Source: Pullulanibacillus pueri
Lineage (GTDB): Bacteria > Bacillota > Bacilli > Bacillales > Sporolactobacillaceae
NCBI RefSeq assembly: GCF_014639255.1
Contig: NZ_BMFV01000022.1
Location: 1 to 64,000, forward strand
Direction of reading: 5' to 3'
DNA length: 64,000 nt
The position numbers and the translations under genes are program-made. The first letter of the stretch is position 1, and each line of letters starts with the position of its first letter. The notes under the pieces are model-generated. The model saw only the letters and a program-made list of their open reading frames with translations, was not told where the DNA came from and did not search any database. Shown in pieces: positions 39,436 to 48,865 of the stretch.

Positions 39436-40707
39436 TTATGAAAGTGTGGCATAAACCTCACGATAATTTCTAATCTGTGGAACAGTATGAGCCAAGCTTT
39501 CCATATATTTCATAGCATGAGAGGTATTGAATAAGACAACACGATCAGTCGGTTTTATCTCTCTCCTGTCAAAAAGATGTTGAAGTGCCGCAAAAGTTGC
39601 TGCCCCTTCAGGTGACGAGGATATTCCTTGACAGCCCAATTCTCTTTGTGCTGTTTTAATTTCATTTTTACTTACGGCTATCGCTGTTCCATTTGTTTCT
39701 TTTAAAATCGATAAGAGGAGATTGCCAGCCGCAGGTTGGGGCACCCTCATCCCGGTTGGCGCTGAAGTGATCGCCTCATTGCCCTCAAAGGTGACAGAAT
39801 CCTTCTTTTGCTCTATTGCCGTTACAAGCGGCTCACAATTTTCTTCCTGAACAGAAACAAAGCGTGGAAGGTCCCCATCAATCCACCCTAATTGTTTCAT
39901 TTCATGAAAGGCCTTCCACATCCCAATAACACCTGACCCGGCCCCAGTGGGATACACAATAACATCAGGGAATTCAAAGCCTAATTGTTCAACAACCTCA
40001 TAGCCCATCGTTTTTTTGCCTTCAACTCTTCCTGGTTCTTTTAATGTTCCAACGTTGAACCATCCTTGCTCCTTTTGTCCCTCTTGAATAATTGATCCCG
40101 CGTCATGGATAAGCCCATCCACCTTATATACCGTTGCCCCATAATGAAGACATTCTTTAATAATGGGACTTGGGCAATCCTTCGGGACAAAGACATAAGC
40201 CTCCATATGAGCACGTCCAGCATAGGCTGCTAAGGCAGCTGAAGCATTGCCGTTAGAGGGTACCGCCACTTTATGGATTCCATGTTCATTTAAAAGAGAG
40301 ACCGCAACAGAAAAACCACGTGCCTTGAAACTTCCAGTAGGGTTTTGTTCCTCTCTTTTGATCCAGAGTTCTTGAAGAGGCCATCGCTTTTCCAGAGCCG
40401 CCAAACGTATTAAAGGTGTCCAGCCTTCTCCAAGTGAGATAACCGATTTTTTATCCTCTACTGGCAATACATCGAAATACCGCCATAGAGTGGTTGGGCG
40501 TTGCTTGAGGCTTTCTTTCGTGAACGCCTGACCAATACGCTCAAAATCATATTCTGCAAGCAGTACCCCGCCACAATCACATTGTCCTCTTAACGTGTTT
40601 AAAGGCAACACCTTGGAACATTTCGAACAGACAAGTTGACATTGCACATTCTCCACCCGCTTCATTTTTAGAGTATCGTCTTTCTGGTGGCTCTCCGAAT
40701 GAGACAC
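39436..40707 (-). CDS. thrC: Threonine synthase, zinc-ribbon type
   Basis: PLP enzyme of fold type II. A short N-terminal zinc ribbon (CSKC and CDCGG, residues about 28-46) precedes the catalytic domain, with SLGEGWTPL, the PLP lysine in NPTGSFKARG, and PSNGNASAALAAYAG. This is the archaeal-like threonine synthase branch, different from the B. subtilis ThrC layout; cysteate synthase-like enzymes share it, so the reaction is probable, not certain. The start is uncertain: GTG 40707 lacks a clear ribosome binding site, and ATG 40665 is an alternative. Confidence 0.75.
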   Translation of the reverse strand: MSHSESHQKDDTLKMKRVENVQCQLVCSKCSKVLPLNTLRGQCDCGGVLLAEYDFERIGQAFTKESLKQRPTTLWRYFDVLPVEDKKSVISLGEGWTPLIRLAALEKRWPLQELWIKREEQNPTGSFKARGFSVAVSLLNEHGIHKVAVPSNGNASAALAAYAGRAHMEAYVFVPKDCPSPIIKECLHYGATVYKVDGLIHDAGSIIQEGQKEQGWFNVGTLKEPGRVEGKKTMGYEVVEQLGFEFPDVIVYPTGAGSGVIGMWKAFHEMKQLGWIDGDLPRFVSVQEENCEPLVTAIEQKKDSVTFEGNEAITSAPTGMRVPQPAAGNLLLSILKETNGTAIAVSKNEIKTAQRELGCQGISSSPEGAATFAALQHLFDRREIKPTDRVVLFNTSHAMKYMESLAHTVPQIRNYREVYATLS

Positions 40708-40744
40708 TTTAATTTATAGGATGTGAGCACTCATACCTTAGAAT

Positions 40745-41085
40745 GTTCATTTCTGCTCCTGGAACGATCTATGAATCATTATATTTTGCCACTTCTTGTT
40801 CGTATGATAAAAATAACCATTTGAAAACTTGTTTTTACTTTATTTGGTGCAAACAACCCCTCCGGTAGAATACACACGCTTTCTACAAAGCCAATCATTC
40901 GTTACGATGCCTCTTTTATAAGTCCGCTGATTCTTTTATGCAGGCGCAACGCCCTTTTGTTCGTTCCACCTTTGTTTCGTGCGCCTTTTTGGTCTTTTAT
41001 CGAGTTTTATCATTTTCGTTTTGAAATCTTATTATTGGTTACAATCTTTTATTACCCCAACATTTATCTTAGAACCGTTAGAAAA
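40745..41085. other. Non-coding T-rich gap upstream of threonine synthase
   Basis: No convincing reading frame. A stretch at 40915-41005 has the look of an old intergenic repeat: on the minus strand GGTGGAACGAACAAAAGGGC and GGCGCACGAAACAAA. No further structure was recognised. Confidence 0.4.
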
Positions 41086-41090
41086 CTAGG

Positions 41091-41370
41091 CTTATACTTC
41101 ACCGCTTCGCTAAGCACAGCCTGATGTTCAGGCATAGCCTTCACACATTAAGGTTGTACTCTAACACTTTGTTAAGCACAGCCTGATGTTCAGGCATACG
41201 CCTTCACACATTAAGGTTGTACTCTTACACTTTGTTAAGCACAGCCTGATGTTCAGGCATAGCCTTCACACATTAAGGTTGTCGCCAACCCTTAGTGGTG
41301 AAAGACAAAGTTACCCTATTAAGGCCTTCCACAAGGCTATAACGCTGACGTTACAAAAATGCGGAAGCAC
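41091..41370 (-). repeat. Dispersed repeat family 2, copy D, with internal triplication
   Basis: The outer frame is GGCTTATACTTCACCGC (left) to GCTGACGTTA (right). Inside, a 62-63-bp segment that starts AAGCACAGCCTGATGTTCAGG is repeated three times (41112, 41174, 41237). On the minus strand two hairpins are seen: GCCTGAACATCAGGC, and a longer one pairing CACTAAGGGTTG with CAACCTTAATGTG. It lies just 3' of the DHA2 exporter gene. Confidence 0.8.
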
Positions 41371-41396
41371 TAGGCCACCGCATTCTTTTCAACATC

Positions 41397-42836
41397 TTAT
41401 TCTTTTACACTCTGTCTAGATCGGCCAGAACTGCGCAAATAGGATGCCGCGATAGCGAGGACCGTTAACAGCATCATCACAATAAAAGCTAAGCGATAAC
41501 CATTAGAGATGAGCACAACATCATCAGAGGCAAGATGGGCACTTGTTCCCGCATAAATGACATCCTTGAGTCGAGTAGGTAGCGCGCTCGTCACAATCAT
41601 TAACGATAAGGCTGTGCTGATGACCTGACCCATACTTTGTAACATTGAACGCAAGCCATTGGCCACCCCGCGCCTCTCTATGGGCACCGTTAACATAATC
41701 GACTGTGTATTTGGCGTTTGGAAGATGCCTGTTCCCATCCCAATCAGCAATTGTCCGAAACTTATCCAAAAGACGGAGGCATGAGGTCCAATATTCCAAA
41801 CCAATAAGCACATCCCGATACAGGTGCCAATTAATCCGGACGTCGATAATAGCCGTGAGCTATACTTCGATGCTAAGGCCCCTACAATCGGAGACGCAAT
41901 GATCATCCCTATGGTGACGGGTAAAACCTTTAATCCCGCTACAAAGGCATTTTCATGGTCGATGACCTGAAAAAATAAAGCAATTAATAAAACAATGGAT
42001 GAGCGCGCTAATGAATTAATAAACGTCGCTAAATTAGCCATCGTATAGGGACGAATGCGGAATAAAGAAAAATCGATCATCGGGAATCTGGCATGCCTTT
42101 CTACCCAGACAAAACAAGCTGTAAAAATAACAAAGGCGGCCAAACCAAGGATCACCGACAGATTTCCCCAACCGACAATGCCTCCCTCCGATAAAGCAAA
42201 GATTAATCCGCCAAGCCCTAAAAAGACAGTAATATTTCCAAGCCAATCCACTTTTTCTTCCTTCGCCCGGCCAGGAACGGGACGCAGAACGAAGAAGCCC
42301 CAAATAACACCGATAATGCCAAGCGGGACATTAAACCAGAAGACCCAGCGCCATCCCAAGGCAAAACCTAAGCCGCCCCCGACAACAGGACCGGCAAGCT
42401 GGGCAACAGAGGCCACAAGCACATTAATACTTAACGCTGCTCCAAGCCGTCTTTTATCAAAAGCGTCCGTAATCAATGGAGTAGTATTGGTAATCACGAG
42501 AGCACCACCCACGGCCTGGAAAATTCTTAGAAGAATCAGGACCCAAATATTGGGGGAAAAACCGATCAGCAAGCTGACGATAGAAAATTCTGTTAAACCA
42601 AATAAATAAAGCTTGCGTCGCCCGTAAATATCCGCAAGCTTCCCAAACACTAAAATAAGAACCGTATTAAAAAGCATATAAGAAAGTAAGATCCAGTTTG
42701 AGGCCACTGCCCCTGCGTGAAAATGATTAGATACCTCAGGTAAGGCGACATTCAGTGTGCTTAAATTCATAGCTGATAATAAAACACCAAGGCTTGTCAC
42801 AGATAGGACAAGCCAAGGATAAGAGTTCTTTTTCAT
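41397..42836 (-). CDS. MFS exporter, DHA2 (EmrB/QacA) family
   Basis: The 479-residue protein has about 14 membrane helices, the DHA2 layout of proton-driven drug exporters. Motif A is in GKLADIYGRRKLYLFG, and the antiporter motif C is visible as VAQLAGPVVGGGLGFALGWR in helix 5, followed by RWVFWFNVPLG. AAGGAAG precedes ATG 42836. No regulator gene is adjacent. Substrate unknown. Confidence 0.88.
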   Translation of the reverse strand: MKKNSYPWLVLSVTSLGVLLSAMNLSTLNVALPEVSNHFHAGAVASNWILLSYMLFNTVLILVFGKLADIYGRRKLYLFGLTEFSIVSLLIGFSPNIWVLILLRIFQAVGGALVITNTTPLITDAFDKRRLGAALSINVLVASVAQLAGPVVGGGLGFALGWRWVFWFNVPLGIIGVIWGFFVLRPVPGRAKEEKVDWLGNITVFLGLGGLIFALSEGGIVGWGNLSVILGLAAFVIFTACFVWVERHARFPMIDFSLFRIRPYTMANLATFINSLARSSIVLLIALFFQVIDHENAFVAGLKVLPVTIGMIIASPIVGALASKYSSRLLSTSGLIGTCIGMCLLVWNIGPHASVFWISFGQLLIGMGTGIFQTPNTQSIMLTVPIERRGVANGLRSMLQSMGQVISTALSLMIVTSALPTRLKDVIYAGTSAHLASDDVVLISNGYRLAFIVMMLLTVLAIAASYLRSSGRSRQSVKE

Positions 42837-42954
42837 GACAAACGCTTCCTTCTATAAAATCAAGATGACGCTCCGCCCATAAAATCACTCTTATTATACT
42901 CTTATAAACACTAATTTTAAAAGAATATGACCTAAGACCCTCCTTTCAACAAGC

Positions 42955-43737
42955 TTAAGAGCCGGTTGAACGATAGTGCTTCACCCCAAATTGCCAAATA
43001 AGTAAGCAAGGGAGGATAAAGAACACTCCCACGAGCGGGATCAGCATGTAGATGAAGTCAGGACCCGTGGTTTTCCCGAGTAAAAATAACAAAGGCAAGT
43101 AATTGGTACAGCCAAACGGGATCACAAAAGTAAAGAATCGTGTCACCCATTTTTTATAAATACTCAAGGGATATTGGGCCATCTCTCGTCCGCCATCCGT
43201 AAAGATATTCGCCACTTCTATCGCTTGGATCGTCCAAAAACAAAGTGTTGCCGCTAGCATAAAGATCCCCGTAAAAATAAAAACCCCACTGATGACCATC
43301 AGAATAAGCGTCACGACTTTTATCGCATCCCACTCAATAGGGAGATGAATGAGAACCCAGATCATGACCGCAACACTTTGAGCTAATCGCCCGATTCTTG
43401 TAAACTCAAATTTTGAACCGAGCACTTGGAGTATCGTATTTCTCGGGCGAACGAGTAAGCGATCAAATTCCCCACTAGCGACCAAGCTAGAAAAGGAATC
43501 AAAGCCTCTCGCCAAGCATTCACTGATCGCAAACGCCATATGAATGACCGCAAAGCAAAGCCCGACTTCATAGAAGCTCCATCCCTCTACCTGCCCGAAT
43601 CTCGCAAACAAAAAATACAACCCCGCAAAGACCGAAAACGGTACGAAAAATTGCCCCAGAGAGAGAAGGAAAAACGACGTCCGATACTGCATCTGGGCCT
43701 TAAATAAAATACTCATGTACTTTCCAAAAAGTATCAT
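42955..43737 (-). CDS. ABC-2 type permease (DUF990), second subunit
   Basis: A six-helix membrane protein of the DUF990 ABC-2 permease family, 260 residues, with the family segment ARGFDSFSSLVASGEFDRLL. ATG 43737 is 8 bases after AAGGAGG and follows the stop of the first permease by only 4 bases; the longer frame from 43797 overlaps that gene and lacks a ribosome binding site. It works with the ATPase and first permease upstream as an exporter of unknown substrate. Confidence 0.85.
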   Translation of the reverse strand: MILFGKYMSILFKAQMQYRTSFFLLSLGQFFVPFSVFAGLYFLFARFGQVEGWSFYEVGLCFAVIHMAFAISECLARGFDSFSSLVASGEFDRLLVRPRNTILQVLGSKFEFTRIGRLAQSVAVMIWVLIHLPIEWDAIKVVTLILMVISGVFIFTGIFMLAATLCFWTIQAIEVANIFTDGGREMAQYPLSIYKKWVTRFFTFVIPFGCTNYLPLLFLLGKTTGPDFIYMLIPLVGVFFILPCLLIWQFGVKHYRSTGS

Positions 43738-43741
43738 CCGC

Positions 43742-44545
43742 TTAGCCTCCTTGTACAACCACTTTTCCAAGCGCTTTTCGCAAACAAAACCTTCCAAGGA
43801 TTACTAGAACTACAAGCCAAACCAATTGAACCACAAGCCCAATCCAAGCCTGGTCCTCGGGAATTTGTCCGGAATACACACGAAAAGGAAAATCCATTGT
43901 CCAGCGGAACGGCAGACAACTCGCCAGTACTTGCATCCAAGAGGGCATCAAAGGGATCGGTAAAATCAGCCCGGCAAAGAATTCACCCACAACCCCTAGC
44001 ATCAGCAAAGAGCCTGTTGGCGACATGGTGATAAACACTGAAATATAAATAAACATAGAAATAGAGACAAGAATCAATAAACCTAGGACTAAAGCAATCA
44101 AAAAGAATAAAAACGTTGTTAAACTCGGAGGAAGCATCATTCTATAAGGCTGCGGAAGCAAGAAAGCAATGATGAGTATTGGAAATGAACGAAGTAGAGC
44201 CGCAGCAAGACGCTGAGCGAGTAATTTAGCATACCATAAGCCATACAGCTCACAAGGTCGGCAAAGCTCGTAGGCAATATTTCCTTTGGTAATTAAATCG
44301 AAAATTTCATTATCGCTAAACCATAAAGCCATTAGTGTGAGAAACGCTTGCTGTAACCACACATAGGCAACCAGTTCATTCAAGGTCATCGGAGGTTCCG
44401 TATGGGTGTGACTATAAAAGGCCTCAAAAATCATAATGTACATAAAACCCCAGAAAAATTGTGTGGCCACGCCTGCAAAAGCAGCCCCACGATACTGCAA
44501 ACCATAAAGAAGTCGCAGTTTTATCACCGAAAAATAGGGCTTCAT
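43742..44545 (-). CDS. ABC-2 type permease (DUF990), first subunit
   Basis: A 267-residue, six-helix permease paralogous to the next gene; segment NEIFDLITKGNIAYELCRP matches the conserved cytosolic region. ATG 44545 is 8 bases after AGGAG and overlaps the ATPase stop codon by 4 bases, so translation is coupled. The two permeases probably form a heterodimeric channel. Confidence 0.85.
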   Translation of the reverse strand: MKPYFSVIKLRLLYGLQYRGAAFAGVATQFFWGFMYIMIFEAFYSHTHTEPPMTLNELVAYVWLQQAFLTLMALWFSDNEIFDLITKGNIAYELCRPCELYGLWYAKLLAQRLAAALLRSFPILIIAFLLPQPYRMMLPPSLTTFLFFLIALVLGLLILVSISMFIYISVFITMSPTGSLLMLGVVGEFFAGLILPIPLMPSWMQVLASCLPFRWTMDFPFRVYSGQIPEDQAWIGLVVQLVWLVVLVILGRFCLRKALGKVVVQGG

Positions 44546-45519
44546 AATTCATACTCCTGGTACAGTTGGACAATCAGTTCCTCAATGGGTTGCGCCTCAA
44601 CCGACACATCAGACAATTCTAGCTGCTCAGAAAGTTTTCCGATAACTTCAGAGACATTAATCTGTTTTGTATCCACACCGAGCACCGCTCTTTGACCCGT
44701 TTGTGACAGAATAGTGGTGCCAATAATGTCAATGTTAGAGGCGCTTTCCTTGTAATCAATAGTTAATGTTTTATGGGCACCAAATTTCTCGCGTAATGCT
44801 TTTAATCTCCCATCAAATAAGATGTGACCTTTTCCAATTAAAATAAGGCGCTCAGCCAAGGCCTCAATATCATTCATATCATGGGTTGTTAAAATCACGG
44901 TCAGGTTCCGCTCGTTGTTGTAAGTTTTTATAAATTGCCTGACTGCAAGTTTTGAAACAGCATCAAGACCAATCGTCGGTTCATCAAGAAATAAGAGAGT
45001 TGGACTATGTAAGAGAGAAGCGGCAATTTCACAACGCATGCGCTGACCGAGACTAAGTTGTCTCACAGGGGTGTGCAAGAGGTCAGAAAGCTGAAGGGTT
45101 TCAACAAGAAGACTTAAGTTTGCCTTATATTCTGATGGCGATACTTTATAAATATCTCTAAGGAGTTCAAATGAGTCAATAACGGGAACATCCCACCAGA
45201 GCTGCGAGCGTTGCCCAAAAACAACACCGATATTTTTTACGTAGCGCGCCCGATCTTTCCACGGTGTATAACCCATAATCTCACAGGAGCCACTGTCAGG
45301 CACTAAAATCCCACTCATCACTTTAATCGTCGTCGATTTCCCCGCCCCATTCGGACCAATATAGCCTACAATCTCACCCGGCTGAATGGAGAATGAGATG
45401 TCACTTAACGCATGAACCGTCTGATAATCACGATGAAAAAGCGCCTTGGTCGCTTGTCTTAATCCACTCGACCGCCTTGCAACCTTAAAAGATTTATTTA
45501 AGCCTTGTACCGAAATCAT
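44542..45519 (-). CDS. ABC exporter ATP-binding protein
   Basis: ATPase of the DUF990-linked ABC-2 exporter. Walker A is IGPNGAGKSTT (about residue 57), the signature LSLGQRMRCEIA, Walker B LLFLDEPTIGLD, and the switch histidine in TTHDMND. A C-terminal domain of about 90 residues follows, as in this subfamily. ATG 45519 (MISVQGLNKSF) is 8 bases after GAGGAGGG; the ATG six codons upstream overlaps that site. It is the first gene of a three-gene operon. Confidence 0.92.
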   Translation of the reverse strand: MISVQGLNKSFKVARRSSGLRQATKALFHRDYQTVHALSDISFSIQPGEIVGYIGPNGAGKSTTIKVMSGILVPDSGSCEIMGYTPWKDRARYVKNIGVVFGQRSQLWWDVPVIDSFELLRDIYKVSPSEYKANLSLLVETLQLSDLLHTPVRQLSLGQRMRCEIAASLLHSPTLLFLDEPTIGLDAVSKLAVRQFIKTYNNERNLTVILTTHDMNDIEALAERLILIGKGHILFDGRLKALREKFGAHKTLTIDYKESASNIDIIGTTILSQTGQRAVLGVDTKQINVSEVIGKLSEQLELSDVSVEAQPIEELIVQLYQEYEL

Positions 45520-45599
45520 TCCTTTATCCCTCCTCATTTTTCAGTCGAAGGCTCTTATTCTACCACTAAAAATCAAAAGACACAATATTTTTTTTATTA

Positions 45600-45760
45600 G
45601 GAAACTTGGCTTATGCTTTACCACTTTTCTAAGTACAACCTGATGTTCAGGCTTTCACACTCGCATACTAAGGAGGGGTGCCAGTCCTTAATAGCTGAGG
45701 TCAAAGTTATCGATAAAAAGGTTTCATTAAATCTCTAACTTCTGACGTTGTAAAAAATTA
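45600..45760 (-). repeat. Dispersed repeat family 2, copy E
   Basis: Runs from GAAACTTGGCTTATGC to TCTGACGTTG. It keeps the CCTGATGTTCAGG hairpin and a second stem, now TATTAAGGA with TCCTTAGTA, at the place where copy D has a different pairing. It lies between the proline iminopeptidase terminator and the ABC operon. Confidence 0.75.
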
Positions 45761-45763
45761 ATA

Positions 45764-45801
45764 AAAAAAGACCTTAAACCCGTGGGCTTAAAGTCTAAAA
45801 A
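45764..45801 (-). terminator. Intrinsic terminator after proline iminopeptidase
   Basis: AGACTTTAAGCCC pairs with GGGTTTAAGGTCT around ACG, followed by seven T on the minus strand. Confidence 0.9.
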
Positions 45802-45844
45802 CTTAAATTTATGAGTGTGAGACTACCCTCTTCCTTAAAATACT

Positions 45845-46717
45845 CTATTTTCCCTCAACACTTTGTAAAAAGTCCCGCATTACTCGAATATATTCTTCGG
45901 GCTCCTCTAAATAAGGGACATGAGCACTCTTTTCAAAGACATGAAATGTCGATCCCGGAAGTTGACGGCTGTAGCTTTCAGTTGAGGCTGGTGTCGCCTC
46001 ATCATAACGTCCACAAGTGAATAGGGCGGGGATTTTGATTTCTGACAATCTTAAGGTCACATCAAAATGCTTAAGATTACCTGTTGTATAAAATTCTGAT
46101 GGCCCCCACATGGTTTGATAGACCACATCATTCCCTTTGGCAGCCTCTGATTTTAGTTCAGCGGGTTTATCGCGCTCATCCATGCGATTCACAAAATACT
46201 TGTTAAATACCTTAATCGCTTCTTTATATTCTTCAGAATCAGTGGTCCCTTCTTTTTCACACTTCGCTAGGGTATCTTGAACATCCTGCGGCAGTTCCTT
46301 ACGATGTTCATCCTGATCCTTTGCCCATTGTGGTGCACTCAAACAAGGACCGGAAAAAATCACACTGTGAACGCCTTTAGGTTGCTTCAATAAATATTCC
46401 GCTGCGAGCATGGTGCCCCACGAATGTCCCAAAATATGGAGCTCTTCTAATCCAAGCGCCTCACGAATTTGCCCGAGTTCTTCAACAAAGCGATCAATAT
46501 GCCAGAGCGAAGGATCTTCGGGACGGTCCGATCGCCCCGCACCTAATTGATCGTAAAAGATAACCGGCCGCTCATCACCTAATGCCTCTAAGGCCTTCAT
46601 AGAAACATGTGTCCCGCCAGGACCTCCATGCAGCAAAATAAGAGGTAACCCTGATCCCGTTCCTACTTTTTTATAATAAACCTTACCACCCGTTACTGAT
46701 ACATATCCCTCTTCCAT
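45845..46717 (-). CDS. pip: Proline iminopeptidase (alpha/beta hydrolase)
   Basis: The 290-residue serine peptidase of family S33 removes N-terminal proline from peptides. The oxyanion segment HGGPGGTH (about residue 30), the nucleophile in LGHSWGTMLAAEY, the aspartate in CGRYDEATP and the histidine in KSAHVPYLEEPEEY are all present. ATG 46717 (MEEGYVSVTGG) is 8 bases after GAAGGGG; the longer frame to 46753 is unsupported. No signal peptide, so it is cytosolic. Confidence 0.92.
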   Translation of the reverse strand: MEEGYVSVTGGKVYYKKVGTGSGLPLILLHGGPGGTHVSMKALEALGDERPVIFYDQLGAGRSDRPEDPSLWHIDRFVEELGQIREALGLEELHILGHSWGTMLAAEYLLKQPKGVHSVIFSGPCLSAPQWAKDQDEHRKELPQDVQDTLAKCEKEGTTDSEEYKEAIKVFNKYFVNRMDERDKPAELKSEAAKGNDVVYQTMWGPSEFYTTGNLKHFDVTLRLSEIKIPALFTCGRYDEATPASTESYSRQLPGSTFHVFEKSAHVPYLEEPEEYIRVMRDFLQSVEGK

Positions 46718-46895
46718 GCTATCAACCCCTTCAGTATGTAAAACACGTCTCATTCCATTTTACTAAATATTTAAGCCATGTCCTAATGCTTAGTTTTTTA
46801 ATAAGTTTTTCTCAAAAATAAAATATAATAAATCATTGTGAATATAGGTAATTATTTATAAAATAGTATTAAAATTATTAAAAAGGATGTGGGAA

Positions 46896-47804
46896 ATGGC
46901 TATTAAACAACGGAATGAGTCATTGGAATTAAAGCTTCTAAGAGCATTAAATCTCCGTATGAACCTGTCTGTGAAGGATTCCAGTTATTATTTAAACCTC
47001 GAAAAGGGTTTTGAAGGTGAGCAAAACTTTGATATTTGGTCAGAAACGCTTTCCAATGACTGGATCATTATTGATGATTTACTTCTTGAGAAGAACAATA
47101 CGTTTTTTCAAATTGATACTCTGTTAATCTCCCACGAGACACTTTTTCCTCTTGAAATCAAAAATTACGATGGTGACTTTTACATTGATAACGACAAATG
47201 GTTCACACGCTCCGGGGCCGAAATAAAGAACCCCTTATTACAGCTAAAGAGAAGTGAATCTCTACTCCGGCGTCTCCTCCAAGATCTCGGTTTTAACTTT
47301 TCGATTGAACCCTACCTTATTTTCGTCAACCCCGAATTTTATTTATACGAGGCACCACTGAACTTACCCATTATCTTCCCTACACAACTCAAGCGCTTTA
47401 TAGAAAAACTCAATATGAAAAAGGCAAAATTGAACGAAAAGGATTCACAACTTGCGGATAGGTTACTCTCTCTACATGTAAAATCATCGCCTTATAAGCG
47501 GGTGCCAGATTATACTTATGCCACACTGAAGAAAGGTATAATTTGTAAGGATTGCTGCTCATTACATACCGATTGTAAGGGACAAGCCTTAATACACTGT
47601 AATGAGTGCGGCCATGAAGAAAAGCTCGAATCTGCAATTTTGCGGAGTATAGAAGAATTAAAGTTACTCTTTCCAGATAGAAAGTTAACAACAAACACTG
47701 TTTTCGAATGGTGTAAAATTATTAAATCAAAGAAAACGATCCGCCGAATCCTTTTAAAAAATTTTAAAATCATGGGCCATGGAATTTCTTCTTATTATGT
47801 TTAG
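46896..47804 (+). CDS. NERD-domain protein with C-terminal zinc ribbon
   Basis: The nuclease-related domain (about residues 40-150) has the PD-(D/E)xK-like arrangement FEGEQNFDIW, FQIDTLLIS and LFPLEIKNYDGDF. The C-terminal region has a four-cysteine ribbon, CKDCCSLHTDC..CNECG (near residue 215). NERD proteins are thought to act on DNA or RNA, but few have been tested. ATG 46896 is about 7 bases after AAGGAT. The gene runs towards the 51-bp tandem array. Codon use is A/T-rich compared with neighbours, so transfer is possible. Confidence 0.8.
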   Translation: MAIKQRNESLELKLLRALNLRMNLSVKDSSYYLNLEKGFEGEQNFDIWSETLSNDWIIIDDLLLEKNNTFFQIDTLLISHETLFPLEIKNYDGDFYIDNDKWFTRSGAEIKNPLLQLKRSESLLRRLLQDLGFNFSIEPYLIFVNPEFYLYEAPLNLPIIFPTQLKRFIEKLNMKKAKLNEKDSQLADRLLSLHVKSSPYKRVPDYTYATLKKGIICKDCCSLHTDCKGQALIHCNECGHEEKLESAILRSIEELKLLFPDRKLTTNTVFEWCKIIKSKKTIRRILLKNFKIMGHGISSYYV

Positions 47805-47838
47805 ACATTTCCTAAGAGCATAAGTTAATACGGTTTCT

Positions 47839-48778
47839 TTTGATGCCCGTTTTGGATTCTCAATTTGAAAACGGGCTTCACTTCCCTGCTTTGATGACTG
47901 TTTTTTCCTCTCGATCTGAAAACGGGCTTCACTACTGCTTTGATGACCGTTTTTTCCCCTCTGTCTGAAAACGGGCTTCACTACTCTCTTTTGATGCCCG
48001 TTTTTTCTGCTCTGTCTGAAATCGGGCTTCACTACGCTGCTTTGATGACCGTTTTTTCCCCTCTATCTGAAAACGGGCTTCACTACGCTGCTTTGATGAC
48101 CGTTTTTTCCCCTCTGTCTGAAATCGGGCTTCACTACGCTGCTTTGATGACCGTTTTTTCCCCTCTATCTGGAAACGGGCTTCACTACTCTCTTTTGATG
48201 CCCGTTTTTTCTGCTCTGTCTGAAATCGGGCTTCACTACGCTTCCTTGATGACCGTTTTTTCTGCTCTGTCTGAAAACGGGCTTCACTACTCTCTTTTGA
48301 TGCCCGTTTTTTCTGCTCTGTCTGAAATCGGGCTTCACTACGCTTCCTTGATGACCGTTTTTTCTGCTCTGTCTGAAATCGGGCTTCACTACTCTCTTTT
48401 GATGCCCGTTTTTTCCCCTCTATCTGAAATCGGGCTTCACTACTCTGCTTTGATGACCGTTTTTTCCTCTCTGTCTGAAATCGGGCACCACTACGCTCCT
48501 GTGATGACCGTTTTTTCTGCTCTGTCTGAAATCGGGCTTCACTACTCTGCTTTGATGACCGTTTTTTCTGCTCTGTCTGAAATCGGGCTTCACTACGCTT
48601 CCTTGATGACCGTTTTTTCCTCTCTGTCTGAAATCGGGCTTCACTACTCTGCTTTGATGACCGTTTTTTCCTCTCTGTCTGAAATCGGGCACCACTACGC
48701 TCCTGTGATGACCGTTTTTTCTGCTCTGTCTGAAAACGGGCTTCACTACTCTCTTTTGATGACCGTTTTTTCTGCTCA
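47839..48778. repeat. Tandem array, about 18 copies of a 51-bp hairpin unit
   Basis: Consensus unit (two parts): GATGACCGTTTTTTCYSCTC then TGTCTGAAATCGGGCTTCAC plus TAC and eight variable bases. In units with GCCC and AAAAC, GCCCGTTTT pairs with AAAACGGGC, so each unit can fold back on itself; other units keep seven pairs or one mismatch. The variant CACCACTACGCTCCTGTG occurs twice exactly four units (204 bp) apart, showing block duplication. Both strands stay open only because 51 is a multiple of three and the unit has no stop. It fills the gap between two convergent genes. Confidence 0.92.
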
Positions 48779-48782
48779 TAAA

Positions 48783-48819
48783 AAAACAGGTATCATTGCT
48801 CTATTATGATACCTGTTTT
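48783..48819. terminator. Bidirectional terminator between the array and opuCD
   Basis: AAAACAGGTATCAT pairs perfectly with ATGATACCTGTTTT, with A and T runs on the two sides. Its layout resembles one more, stronger unit of the adjacent array. Confidence 0.85.
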
Positions 48820-48865
48820 AACGCCTTTTCTAAAACAGCACCATCGCTTTCTTACGATGACCGTC

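Noticed and set aside
47839-48778. CRISPR array
   Set aside because: No constant repeat separated by unique spacers; the whole unit repeats and the variable part is only about eight bases. No cas genes.
47940-48809. A 289-codon plus-strand frame with 17-residue repeats, and matching minus-strand frames
   Set aside because: No ribosome binding site, both strands are open, and the repeat is a 51-bp hairpin unit with no stop; openness follows from the unit length, not from coding.
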